From positions 124,001-188,000 of the forward strand of contig NZ_BCZK01000007.1 of NCBI RefSeq assembly GCF_001598695.1: a DNA stretch of 64,000 nucleotides, read 5' to 3'. The position numbers and the translations under genes are program-made. Each line of letters opens with the position of its first letter. Position 1 is the stretch's first letter. The notes beneath the pieces were generated by a model that saw nothing but the letters and a program-made list of their open reading frames with translations, searched no databases and was not told the DNA's origin. Shown here piece after piece: positions 18,432 through 27,154 of this stretch. The stretch comes from Klebsiella oxytoca NBRC 105695 (GTDB lineage Bacteria; Pseudomonadota; Gammaproteobacteria; Enterobacterales; Enterobacteriaceae).

Positions 18432-19209
18432 AGGACGCGTCGCGGTGGTCACCGGCGGCTCGTCAGGGATTGGCTTCGAAACGCTGCGCCTGCTATTGGG
18501 CGAAGGGGCGAAAGTCGCCTTTTGCGGCCGCAACCCGGACCGGCTGGCCAGCGCTCACGCGGCGCTGTTAAACGAATATCCCGCAGGAGACGTGTTTTCC
18601 TGGCGCTGCGACGTTCTGAACGAACAAGAGGTTCAGGCCTTTGCAGATGCGGTCGGGGCCCACTTTGGCGGCGCTGACATGCTGATAAACAATGCTGGCC
18701 AGGGCTATGTCGCCCATTTCGCCGATACGCCGCGCGAGGCCTGGCTGCACGAAGCCGAACTGAAGCTGTTCGGGGTGATTAATCCGGTCAGGGCGTTCCA
18801 GCCGCAGCTTGAACGGTCGGACATCGCTTCAATTACCTGCGTGAACTCGCTGCTGGCGCTGCAGCCGGAAGAGCACATGATCGCCACCTCAGCCGCCCGC
18901 GCCGCGCTGCTTAATATGACGCTGACCCTGTCGAAGGATCTGATTGGCAAAGGGATTCGCGTCAATTCCATTCTGCTGGGCATGGTCGAATCCGGGCAGT
19001 GGCAGCGCCGTTTTGCAGACCGCAGCGATAAGAGCCAGAGCTGGTCAGAGTGGACCGCCGACATCGCCCGTAAGCGCGGGATCCCGATGGCGCGGCTTGG
19101 CAAACCACAGGAACCGGCGCAGGCGCTGCTGTTTCTCGCTTCGCCGCTGGCTTCGTTTACCACCGGCGCGGCGCTGGATGTGTCCGGCGGCTTTTGCCGT
19201 CACCTGTAA
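18415..19209 (+). CDS. atypical SDR-fold protein lacking the catalytic Tyr and Lys
   Basis: A 264-residue SDR. The nucleotide motif TGGSSGIG (13-20) and INNAG (91-95) are intact, and Ser145 of the catalytic set is present. The catalytic Tyr and Lys positions are Thr158 and Arg162 (TSAAR), and the usual structural Asn is Lys117. A subgroup of beta-ketoacyl-reductase-like SDRs with such changes is known to me, without an established reaction. It overlaps the preceding hydrolase by 17 bases and is followed after 6 bases by the AspDH-like gene. It may use another mechanism or act as a binding subunit. Confidence 0.85.
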   Translation: MNAQIEGRVAVVTGGSSGIGFETLRLLLGEGAKVAFCGRNPDRLASAHAALLNEYPAGDVFSWRCDVLNEQEVQAFADAVGAHFGGADMLINNAGQGYVAHFADTPREAWLHEAELKLFGVINPVRAFQPQLERSDIASITCVNSLLALQPEEHMIATSAARAALLNMTLTLSKDLIGKGIRVNSILLGMVESGQWQRRFADRSDKSQSWSEWTADIARKRGIPMARLGKPQEPAQALLFLASPLASFTTGAALDVSGGFCRHL

Positions 19210-19215
19210 GGAAAG

Positions 19216-19983
19216 ATGATGAAAAAGGTGATGTTAATCGGCTATGGCGCGATGGCGCAGGCGGTCATTGAGCGGTTACCGCCGCAGGTGTCGCTGGGCT
19301 GGATCGTGGCTCGCGAGCCGCATCATGCGGCGATCCGCCAGCAGTTTGCCGGGGCGGTTACGCCGCTGAGCGATCCGCAGCAGTGCGATCGGACGCCGGA
19401 TCTGGTGCTTGAATGCGCCAGCCAGCAGGCGGTAGCGCAGTACGCCGAGGCGGTGCTGGCCCGCGGCTGGCATCTGGCGGTGATCTCCACCGGCGCGCTG
19501 GCGGATAGCGAACTGGAACAGCGCCTTCGCCAGGCGGGCGGCAAGCTCACGCTGCTGGCGGGCGCGATAGCCGGTATTGATGGCCTGGCGGCGGCGAAAG
19601 AGGGCGGCCTTGAGCGCGTGACCTATCAGTCGCGTAAAAGCCCGGCCAGCTGGCGCGGCAGCTACGCTGAGCAGCTTATCGATCTCAGCGCGGTACATGA
19701 AACGCGCATTTTCTTTGAAGGCAGCGCCCGCGAAGCGGCGCGGCTGTTTCCGGCGAATGCCAACGTGGCGGCGACCGTGGCGCTGGGCGGTATTGGTCTC
19801 GATGCCACCCGGGTGCAGCTGATGGTGGATCCGACGACCCAACGCAACACCCATACGCTGCACGCCGAAGGACTGTTCGGCGAGTTTCACCTGGAGCTGA
19901 GCGGTCTGCCGCTCGCCAGCAATCCCAAAACGTCGACCCTGGCGGCACTGAGCGCGGTACGCGCCTGCTGCGAACTGACATAA
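19216..19983 (+). CDS. L-aspartate dehydrogenase-like oxidoreductase
   Basis: A 255-residue protein of the NadX/aspartate dehydrogenase family: N-terminal Rossmann domain (LIGYGAMAQAV, 7-17) and C-terminal catalytic domain with NANVAATVALGGIGLDATRV and the DPTTQRNTHTL motif. Characterised relatives interconvert L-aspartate and oxaloacetate plus ammonia, through iminosuccinate. In this setting, between an SDR and an aldehyde dehydrogenase, the natural substrate may be another amino acid or imine formed by the pathway. It starts at one of two adjacent ATGs. Family membership is firm; the substrate is not. Confidence 0.88.
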   Translation: MMKKVMLIGYGAMAQAVIERLPPQVSLGWIVAREPHHAAIRQQFAGAVTPLSDPQQCDRTPDLVLECASQQAVAQYAEAVLARGWHLAVISTGALADSELEQRLRQAGGKLTLLAGAIAGIDGLAAAKEGGLERVTYQSRKSPASWRGSYAEQLIDLSAVHETRIFFEGSAREAARLFPANANVAATVALGGIGLDATRVQLMVDPTTQRNTHTLHAEGLFGEFHLELSGLPLASNPKTSTLAALSAVRACCELT

Positions 19984-19998
19984 CGCAGAGAGGCTGAG

Positions 19999-21468
19999 AT
20001 GGACGAGTTAGACATTTTTATCGGCGGCCAGTGGCGGCGCGGCGGCGGCAACCTGATGCACAGCCGCTTTCCGGCGGATGGATCGCTTAACGCTTCATTA
20101 TATGCGGCCAGCCTGGACGACCTGCAGGAGGCGATCGACTGCGCCGATCGCGCATGGCGGGAACCGACGTGGCGGACCATGCTGCCGCATCAGCGGGCAA
20201 AGATCCTGCATAACGTCGCCGATCTGATTGAAGCGCAAATTGACGAGTTAACCCGTAAACAGAGCCGCGACAACGGTAAACCGCTGGCGGAAGCGCGGGG
20301 CCTGGTCATGAGCGCGGCGGGCACCGCGCGCTATTTTGCCGCCGCCTGCGAACTGCTGGAAGGCGAGCTGCCGACGCCGCGTCAGGCGGATCTGCTGACC
20401 TTGAGCCGCTATGAACCGCTGGGCGTAGTGGCGGCGATTACGCCGTGGAACTCGCCCATCGCCAGCGAAATGCAGAAGGTGGCTCCGGCCATCGCCGCCG
20501 GTAACGCGGTGATCCTCAAGCCGGCGGAAGCGACGCCGCTGATGGCGCTGGAGCTGGCGAAGATTTTTGCACAGGCCGGATTACCTCCCGGGCTGCTGAG
20601 CGTTCTGCCCGGAAAAGGCTCGGTCATTGGCGATGCGCTGGCTCGCCATCCTAAGGTGCGCAAAATTTCCTTTACCGGCGGTACCGCTACCGGGCGGCAT
20701 CTGGCGCACGTGGCGGCGGAAAAGCTGATCCCGGCGTCGCTGGAGCTGGGCGGAAAATCGCCAACTATTGTGCTGGAAGATGCCGACATCGAACAGGCGG
20801 CGCGGGGCATCTGCTACGGCATATTCAGCTCCGGCGGCCAGGCCTGTATCGCCGGATCGCGTCTGTTCATTGATGAAAAAGTCTATCCGCAATTAATGGC
20901 CCGCCTGCTGGAATTAACCCGAGGGCTGCGGGTGGGCCACCCGTTTAGCGGGGATACCCACGTCGGACCGCTGATTAACGATAAGCATCGTCAGAGCGTG
21001 CTGGAGTATGTCGAGCTGGCGAAGCGCGAAGGCGGTAGCGTGCTGTGCGGCGGCGAGATCCCGGCGGATCCGGCGCTGGCGGCGGGCAGCTACTTCCTGC
21101 CGACGATCGTCGAGGGACTCAACAACCGGGCTCGCGTCTGTCAGGAAGAGATCTTTGGGCCGGTACTGGTGGCGATGCGCTTTCGCGACGAAGCGGCGCT
21201 GATCCGCGAGGCCAATGATTCGGTGTTCGGGCTGGCCGCGGGGATCTGGACGCGCGATACCGGCCGCGCCCTGCGCCTGAGCGAACAGCTGGAGGCCGGT
21301 ACGGTGTGGATCAACACCTACAAGGTTTTCTCTATTTCCACCCCGTTTGGGGGATTTAAAGAGAGCGGTCTGGGCCGCGAAAAAGGTATCCAGGGCCTGA
21401 AGGCCTGGATGCAGCAGAAGAGTATTTATCTGGCGACGGGTAATAGCGTCAACCACTGGTGTGATTGA
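19999..21468 (+). CDS. NAD(P)+-dependent aldehyde dehydrogenase
   Basis: A 489-residue ALDH-superfamily enzyme of normal length. Residues seen: Asn151 (TPWNSP), Lys174 (KPAE), the glycine motif FTGGTATG, general-base Glu249 (LELGGKSP), nucleophile Cys283 (GGQACIAG) and EIFGPV. All are intact, so it should oxidise an aldehyde to an acid. Candidates are a ring-cleavage semialdehyde or the aldehyde made by the ThDP enzyme encoded next. The gaps on either side are 15 and 14 bases, so it is co-transcribed. Confidence 0.93.
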   Translation: MDELDIFIGGQWRRGGGNLMHSRFPADGSLNASLYAASLDDLQEAIDCADRAWREPTWRTMLPHQRAKILHNVADLIEAQIDELTRKQSRDNGKPLAEARGLVMSAAGTARYFAAACELLEGELPTPRQADLLTLSRYEPLGVVAAITPWNSPIASEMQKVAPAIAAGNAVILKPAEATPLMALELAKIFAQAGLPPGLLSVLPGKGSVIGDALARHPKVRKISFTGGTATGRHLAHVAAEKLIPASLELGGKSPTIVLEDADIEQAARGICYGIFSSGGQACIAGSRLFIDEKVYPQLMARLLELTRGLRVGHPFSGDTHVGPLINDKHRQSVLEYVELAKREGGSVLCGGEIPADPALAAGSYFLPTIVEGLNNRARVCQEEIFGPVLVAMRFRDEAALIREANDSVFGLAAGIWTRDTGRALRLSEQLEAGTVWINTYKVFSISTPFGGFKESGLGREKGIQGLKAWMQQKSIYLATGNSVNHWCD

Positions 21469-21482
21469 GAGAAGGGTGAGCA

Positions 21483-23123
21483 ATGAGTGAAATGATAACC
21501 GTCGGCGACGCCATCGCCAGAACGCTGGAGCAGTATCACGTTGAAGCCATATATGGCGTCATTTCTATTCACAATCTGCCGATCGCCGATGCCGTCGGCC
21601 AGCGGGAAAAAATCCGCTTCGTCCCGGCGCGCGGGGAGGCGGGATCGGTGACCATGGCCGACGCCCACGGGCGTTTTTCCGGGCTCGGCGTGGCGCTGAC
21701 CAGCACCGGCGCCGGGGCGGGCAACGCCGTCGGCGCGTTGGTTGAGGCAATGAACGCCGGCACGCCGCTGCTGCACCTGACCGGTCAGGTCGAAAAGGCC
21801 TGGCTGGATGCCGACACCGGGTTTATTCACGAAACCCGCGATCAGCTGACCTTCCTGAAAGCCAGCTCAAAGCGCGCATACCGTATCAGTAACGCCAATC
21901 AGGCGGTAGCGCTCCTGCATAAAGCGATTCAGGATGCGCAAACGCCGCCGTGCGGTCCGGTCTCGGTTGAAATTCCGATCGATATTCAAAGCGTGAAAAT
22001 TCCGCTTTCGCTGCTGACCGCGCCGCTGAAAACGCCACCGGTGGCGGAAGCTGAAGAGGCAATGGTTGATGCGCTGTGGGCGCAGCTTAAGCAGGCGAAG
22101 CGGCCGCTGCTGTGGCTCGGCGGCGGCGCTTTAGAGAGCTGCGAGGCGGTGAAGACGCTGGCCGATGCCGGGATGACGGTGATTTCCAGCACCCATGGCC
22201 GCGGTATTCTGCCGGATAGCCACCGCGCCAGCCTGCGCGCATTTCACAATTCCCCATCGGTTGAAGCGTTGATTTCACAATGTGATTTCACACTTGTCGC
22301 TGGTTCACGTCTGCGCAGTAACGAAACGCGCTCATGGACGCTGGAACTGCCCGCGCCGCGGGTACAGATTGATATCGACCCGGCGGCGGCCAGCCGTAAC
22401 TATCTGATGGACAATACGCTGGTGGCGGACTGCAGCGCGTTTTTAGACGCGCTGGCGGAACGAGCGCAGGGGCGAATATGGGGCGACGCGCGCTGGGATA
22501 GCCAAATAAAAGAAGCGGTGGCGATGGCGGAGCAGGGGCTGCGCGAACAGTGCGGTGATTACGCCAGATTAAATGACGCTATCGCGCAGGCGCTGCCGGA
22601 GAACGGTATCCTGGTTCGCGATATTACCGTGTCCGGCAGCCTGTGGGGGAGCCGCCTGTTTCGCGCCCACGGTCCGCTGATGAATATTCATTCTCTGGCC
22701 GGTGCTATCGGTATGGGGCTGCCGATGGCGATCGGCACCGCAATTGCTAATCCGCAGCGTAAAGTGGTGGGGCTGGTCGGCGACGGCGGACTGAGCCTGA
22801 ACCTCGGCGAGCTGGCGACGTTGGCACAGGAGAAGGCTAACGTGACGCTGCTGATTATGAATGACGGCGGCTACGGCGTGATGCGCGGTATTCAGGATAA
22901 GTACTTTGGCGGCCGCCAGTATTATAACGAGCTGCATACGCCGGACTTTACGCTGCTGGCGCAGGCCATCGGTCTGCAGGCCTGGAGCGTCGATCGGGCG
23001 GATGATTTCCAGGCGGTGATGACTGAAGCGCTGGCGATGCCGGGGCCGTCGGTGGTGGAAGTGAAGATGGGCCAGATCGGCGCGCTGCGTTTTGCCGGGC
23101 CGCCGCAAAAGACGCTGTACTAA
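21483..23123 (+). CDS. thiamine diphosphate-dependent enzyme, 2-oxoacid decarboxylase/synthase type
   Basis: A 546-residue protein with the three domains of the acetolactate synthase/benzoylformate decarboxylase superfamily: Pyr domain (about 1-170) with cofactor-activating Glu52 (ARGEAGS), central domain (about 185-320), PP domain (about 350-530) with the ThDP/Mg motif GDGG near 433 continuing to NDGGYGVM. It lacks the HH motif of pyruvate decarboxylases. Likely reaction: decarboxylation or carboligation of a 2-oxoacid from the pathway. It is the last gene of the island; the next gene, loiP, is convergent. Confidence 0.9.
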   Translation: MSEMITVGDAIARTLEQYHVEAIYGVISIHNLPIADAVGQREKIRFVPARGEAGSVTMADAHGRFSGLGVALTSTGAGAGNAVGALVEAMNAGTPLLHLTGQVEKAWLDADTGFIHETRDQLTFLKASSKRAYRISNANQAVALLHKAIQDAQTPPCGPVSVEIPIDIQSVKIPLSLLTAPLKTPPVAEAEEAMVDALWAQLKQAKRPLLWLGGGALESCEAVKTLADAGMTVISSTHGRGILPDSHRASLRAFHNSPSVEALISQCDFTLVAGSRLRSNETRSWTLELPAPRVQIDIDPAAASRNYLMDNTLVADCSAFLDALAERAQGRIWGDARWDSQIKEAVAMAEQGLREQCGDYARLNDAIAQALPENGILVRDITVSGSLWGSRLFRAHGPLMNIHSLAGAIGMGLPMAIGTAIANPQRKVVGLVGDGGLSLNLGELATLAQEKANVTLLIMNDGGYGVMRGIQDKYFGGRQYYNELHTPDFTLLAQAIGLQAWSVDRADDFQAVMTEALAMPGPSVVEVKMGQIGALRFAGPPQKTLY

Positions 23124-23180
23124 TCTGCCGGCGAGCCCGCATGCCGCCTCCGGGGAAAACGCCCGGCTAGAGGGCCCAAA

Positions 23181-23202
23181 CCCTCTCCTTACCGGGAGAG
23201 GG
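23181..23202. terminator. hairpin between the island and loiP
   Basis: CCCTCTCC pairs with GGAGAGGG around six bases, between convergent genes. There is no strong U run on either side, so it is a weak candidate terminator. The surrounding 130 bases are otherwise GC-rich and featureless. Confidence 0.4.
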
Positions 23203-23255
23203 GGGACTCCGCAAGGCGTTCCTCTTCACTATAAACAGTGAGAGTCCGCCGGGGC

Positions 23256-24014
23256 TTACTTAATCCCGTCGGCCTTCATGCGATCGCGGATATGCTGAGC
23301 GCGTTCTTCCGATGCCGGGTGGTCATCAAACATTGAGCTTTGGCGTCCGGCTTCCAGCTTCGCCAGTTTTTCGAAGCTGGTCGCGAGGCCCGCAGGATTA
23401 ATTCCGCGTTTGCGCAGCAGATCGTACGAGTAGTCATCCGCCTCGGACTCCTGACGCTGGGAGAACTGTGAGTTCACCAGCTTCTCGCCAAGATCGCCCA
23501 GCTGCGACTGCGACAGGCTGCCGACGATACCGCCAGCGGAGGCCGCCGCCGCGCGTACCGCGTTGGTGCCTAATGCCACCTGCATGCCTTTCTTCACATG
23601 GCCCAGCGCGACGTGACCCATTTCGTGGCCGATAACCGCTTCGACTTCATTATCATTCATCAAATCCATCAGTCCGCTGTAAACGCGGATACAGCCGTTA
23701 GCCATGGCGAAGGCGTTAACGTCCTTGGTCTGGTACACTTTATAGTTCACCGGCTGGCCGTTGATGTTGTCCCCCAGCGCGGCGGCGATTTTACTCAGAC
23801 GTTTGCTGTATTCACTGCTGGCAGGCGCGATAGTCGCTTTCGCATCCATCTCCTGACAGGCTTTGTCGCTTAGGGCTTTGACCTGCTCATCGCTGAGTGA
23901 ATAAGCCTGGAAAGCTTCTGCGCCGGAGCTAAGCAGACCATTGGAGTCCATGTTCTGACATCCGGTAAGCGTTGCTGCGATCCCAAGGGCAAGAAGAGCT
24001 GAGCGAATTTTCAT
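23256..24014 (-). CDS. loiP: outer-membrane lipoprotein metalloprotease LoiP
   Basis: LoiP (YggG) is an M48-family zinc metallopeptidase of the outer membrane. The start MKIRSALLAL gives 252 residues, as in E. coli. The lipoprotein signal ends at LTGC (Cys19). The zinc motif HEMGH is followed by the downstream Glu ligand in QESEADDYSYDL. A five-residue upstream extension (24029) would displace the signal peptide. It is divergent from tktA. I recall it as the neighbour of speB in E. coli, from which it is here separated by the catabolic island. Confidence 0.96.
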   Translation of the reverse strand: MKIRSALLALGIAATLTGCQNMDSNGLLSSGAEAFQAYSLSDEQVKALSDKACQEMDAKATIAPASSEYSKRLSKIAAALGDNINGQPVNYKVYQTKDVNAFAMANGCIRVYSGLMDLMNDNEVEAVIGHEMGHVALGHVKKGMQVALGTNAVRAAAASAGGIVGSLSQSQLGDLGEKLVNSQFSQRQESEADDYSYDLLRKRGINPAGLATSFEKLAKLEAGRQSSMFDDHPASEERAQHIRDRMKADGIK

Positions 24015-24294
24015 TTTTTTATCATCCACAATCTTATGGTTCTTTATCCGAAAAAACGGCGATGGCTGACCTGCCGTATCCTGTGCAAATTATAAATACT
24101 ATATGAGAATGCGGGCGAGAGGATTACGCCGTAGCACAACGTGTTCCAGAGATTTCTTAAACGGTAAAAGGATGCTCCATGTACATGCTTTGCCGCTTAG
24201 GTTACATTGTTCACACTTTTTTCCGGCGTAGCCCAAAACGCGCTGTCGTCAAGTCGCTGCGGGCATGGCCTTCATTATCCGATCTGGAGTCAAA

Positions 24295-26286
24295 ATGTCC
24301 TCACGTAAAGAGCTTGCTAACGCTATTCGTGCGCTGAGCATGGACGCAGTACAGAAAGCCAAATCCGGCCACCCGGGTGCCCCGATGGGTATGGCTGACA
24401 TTGCCGAAGTCCTGTGGCGTGATTTCCTGAACCATAATCCGCAGAACCCGTCCTGGGCCGATCGCGACCGCTTCGTGCTGTCCAACGGTCACGGCTCGAT
24501 GCTGATCTACAGCCTGCTGCACCTCACCGGCTACGATCTGCCAATCGAAGAGCTGAAGAACTTCCGTCAGCTGCACTCCAGAACCCCGGGCCACCCGGAA
24601 GTGGGCTACACCGCGGGCGTGGAAACCACTACCGGACCGCTGGGGCAGGGCATTGCGAATGCGGTGGGGATGGCGATTGCGGAGAAAACCCTGGCGGCGC
24701 AGTTCAACCGCCCGGGCCACGACATTGTTGACCACTTCACTTATGCGTTCATGGGCGACGGCTGCATGATGGAAGGTATCTCTCACGAGGTATGCTCCCT
24801 GGCCGGTACCCTGAAACTGGGCAAGCTGGTGGCGTTCTATGACGACAACGGCATCTCCATCGACGGTCACGTCGAAGGCTGGTTCACCGATGACACCGCG
24901 AAGCGCTTTGAAGCCTACGGCTGGCACGTGGTGCGCGGCGTTGACGGTCACGATGCTGACTCGATTAAACGCGCGGTGGAAGAAGCGCGTGCGGTCACCG
25001 ACAAACCGTCCCTGCTGATGTGCAAAACCATCATCGGTTTCGGTTCGCCGAACAAAGCTGGTACCCACGACTCCCACGGCGCGCCGCTGGGCGACGCGGA
25101 AATCGCGCTGACCCGCGAAGCGCTCGGCTGGAAACACCCGGCGTTTGAAATTCCGTCTGAAATCTATGCCCAGTGGGATGCGAAAGAAGCCGGTCAGGCG
25201 AAAGAGTCCGCGTGGAACGAGAAATTCGCCGCCTACGCCAGAGCCTTCCCGCAGGAAGCAGCAGAATTCACCCGCCGTATGAAAGGCGAGATGCCGGCTG
25301 ATTTCGACGCGAAAGCGAACGAATTCATCGCGAAGCTGCAGGCTAACCCGGCGAAAATCGCCAGCCGTAAAGCGTCGCAGAACGCCATTGAAGCCTTCGG
25401 CCCGCTGCTGCCTGAGTTCCTCGGCGGCTCCGCTGACCTGGCGCCAAGTAACCTGACCCTGTGGTCCGGCTCTAAGGCCATCAACGAAGACGCTGCCGGT
25501 AACTATATCCACTACGGCGTGCGTGAATTCGGCATGACCGCGATTGCCAACGGTATCGCCCTGCACGGCGGCTTCCTGCCGTACACCTCCACCTTCCTGA
25601 TGTTCGTGGAATATGCGCGTAACGCGGTACGTATGGCGGCGCTGATGAAGCAGCGTCAGGTGATGGTCTACACCCACGACTCCATCGGTCTGGGCGAAGA
25701 CGGCCCGACGCACCAGCCGGTTGAGCAGGTGGCTTCCCTGCGCGTCACCCCGAACATGTCCACATGGCGTCCGTGCGACCAGGTGGAATCCGCCATCGCG
25801 TGGAAATACGGCGTAGAGCGTCAGGACGGCCCGACCGCGCTGATCCTCTCCCGTCAGAACCTGGCGCAGCAGGAGCGCACCGAAGAGCAGCTGGCGAACG
25901 TCGCCCGCGGCGGCTACGTGCTGAAAGACTGCGCGGGCCAGCCGGAGCTGATCTTCATCGCCACCGGCTCTGAAGTGGAGCTGGCGGTTGCCGCTTACGA
26001 AAAACTGACTGCCGAAGGCGTGAAGGCGCGCGTGGTTTCCATGCCGTCCACCGATGCGTTCGACAAGCAGGATGCGGCTTACCGTGAAGCGGTGCTGCCG
26101 AAAGCGGTCTCTGCGCGCGTGGCCATCGAAGCGGGTATCGCCGACTACTGGTTCAAATACGTGGGCCTGAACGGCGCGATCGTTGGCATGACCACCTTCG
26201 GTGAGTCAGCGCCGGCGGAGCAGCTGTTTGAAGAGTTTGGCTTCACCGTGGACAACGTTGTCGCGAAAGCGAAAGCGCTGCTGTAG
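24295..26286 (+). CDS. tktA: transketolase
   Basis: Transketolase transfers two-carbon units between ketoses and aldoses in the pentose phosphate pathway, with ThDP. The start [10 protein letters not shown] gives 663 residues, the E. coli length. Seen: the N-terminal [10 protein letters not shown], the ThDP/Mg motif [10 protein letters not shown], the catalytic Glu in [13 protein letters not shown] and [15 protein letters not shown] ten-codon upstream in-frame start is not conserved. Downstream, instead of the E. coli neighbours, there is a relic of a second transketolase 3' end and then an ECF transporter operon. Confidence 0.98.
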   Translation: MSSRKELANAIRALSMDAVQKAKSGHPGAPMGMADIAEVLWRDFLNHNPQNPSWADRDRFVLSNGHGSMLIYSLLHLTGYDLPIEELKNFRQLHSRTPGHPEVGYTAGVETTTGPLGQGIANAVGMAIAEKTLAAQFNRPGHDIVDHFTYAFMGDGCMMEGISHEVCSLAGTLKLGKLVAFYDDNGISIDGHVEGWFTDDTAKRFEAYGWHVVRGVDGHDADSIKRAVEEARAVTDKPSLLMCKTIIGFGSPNKAGTHDSHGAPLGDAEIALTREALGWKHPAFEIPSEIYAQWDAKEAGQAKESAWNEKFAAYARAFPQEAAEFTRRMKGEMPADFDAKANEFIAKLQANPAKIASRKASQNAIEAFGPLLPEFLGGSADLAPSNLTLWSGSKAINEDAAGNYIHYGVREFGMTAIANGIALHGGFLPYTSTFLMFVEYARNAVRMAALMKQRQVMVYTHDSIGLGEDGPTHQPVEQVASLRVTPNMSTWRPCDQVESAIAWKYGVERQDGPTALILSRQNLAQQERTEEQLANVARGGYVLKDCAGQPELIFIATGSEVELAVAAYEKLTAEGVKARVVSMPSTDAFDKQDAAYREAVLPKAVSARVAIEAGIADYWFKYVGLNGAIVGMTTFGESAPAEQLFEEFGFTVDNVVAKAKALL

Positions 26287-26401
26287 TCCTTTCCCCCTTC
26301 CCGGGGGCGGCGCGGTAAAGCCGCGCCTTGCCCGGGCTACGCGGCCAGCGCGGTCGGGTAGTCCGGACCGGTGCGCGGCACCGCCAGCGGGAAAAGCATC
26401 T

Positions 26402-26449
26402 GGTATCACCGTGAAAAACGCGGTTGCCAGAGCGGAAGCGCAGCTGTGA
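26402..26449 (+). pseudogene. remnant of a transketolase 3' end
   Basis: These 48 bases are 35/48 identical to the last 48 bases of tktA (26239-26286), including a stop codon at the same place. Translated, they read GITVKNAVARAEAQL, against [15 protein letters not shown] in TktA. Coding resemblance fades a few codons upstream, so only the end of a duplicated or foreign transketolase gene survives. It lies 115 bases after tktA. Confidence 0.65.
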
Positions 26450-26469
26450 TTATTCTCACAGCCTGATAA

Positions 26470-26499
26470 AACGGGTCGCTCAGGCGGCCCGTTTTTTTT
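26470..26499 (+). terminator. terminator after tktA and its 3' relic
   Basis: AACGGGTCGC pairs with GCGGCCCGTT (one G-U pair) around TCAG, followed by eight T. It lies after the transketolase relic, not directly after tktA, suggesting that the relic brought or kept the native terminator. It also ends the convergent ABC operon region. Confidence 0.88.
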
Positions 26500-27154
26500 A
26501 AACCACTCGCAGCAGTCTGCCTTTTTCCAGGCGCACCTGGCGGGAAAAGTACCGCTGTGTAAAAGCCGCGTCATGGCTGATAGCCACTACGCTGGTTCCT
26601 CTTTTGCGGCAAACCGTCAGCCACGCTTCAAATATTGCCAGCCAGTGCCGATCAAAATCGCGGCTGGGTTCGTCGAGCAGCAGGATCTCTGGCGCCATGG
26701 CTTCCAGACAGGCGACGGCGACCATACGGCGCTGGGCGGTATGCAAATCCAGCGGATGCGCATCAGCTACGCTCTCCAGACTGCATAAACGCAGCGCCGC
26801 CGCGGTGCGTTGCGCAACTTCCACTGCCGGTAATTTCTGTAACCGCAGCCCATAGGCGACCTCTTCAGAGACTTTGCTGTGGAAGAGCTGGTTTTCGGCC
26901 TCCTGAAACAGGACGCCGATAATTTTGGCGCGCTGACGATTTTTATACTGCGCCATCGGCTTATTCAACAGATTGACGCTACCGGACGTTGCCGACAGCA
27001 GCCCGGCCATTACCCGCAGCAGGGTGGATTTTCCCGCGCCGTTATCGCCGGTAAGCGCCAGCCATTCGCCCTGGCCGAGCGTCAGGGAGATGTTTTGCAA
27101 ACAATCATCCGCCGCGCCGGGCCAGCGCCAGGTTACCTGATTCAACGTCAACAT
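26498..27154 (-). CDS. ECF transporter ATPase with degenerate signature motif
   Basis: A 218-residue ABC ATPase, the last gene of an ECF-type importer operon. Walker A is GDNGAGKST near 37, Walker B ILLLDEPSRDF, and the H-loop His is present (AISHD). The signature motif, normally LSGGQ, reads LHTAQRR, so this half of the dimer interface is altered. The partner ATPase (27148) has a normal signature but no H-loop His. Together they would form one complete and one degenerate ATP site. Start and partner's stop overlap by 7 bases. Confidence 0.88.
   Translation of the reverse strand: MLTLNQVTWRWPGAADDCLQNISLTLGQGEWLALTGDNGAGKSTLLRVMAGLLSATSGSVNLLNKPMAQYKNRQRAKIIGVLFQEAENQLFHSKVSEEVAYGLRLQKLPAVEVAQRTAAALRLCSLESVADAHPLDLHTAQRRMVAVACLEAMAPEILLLDEPSRDFDRHWLAIFEAWLTVCRKRGTSVVAISHDAAFTQRYFSRQVRLEKGRLLRVV

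Noticed and set aside
24301-25713. 470-codon open frame antisense to tktA
   Set aside because: Explained by the codon bias of tktA; the translated product is rich in Arg/His/Gln without a domain.
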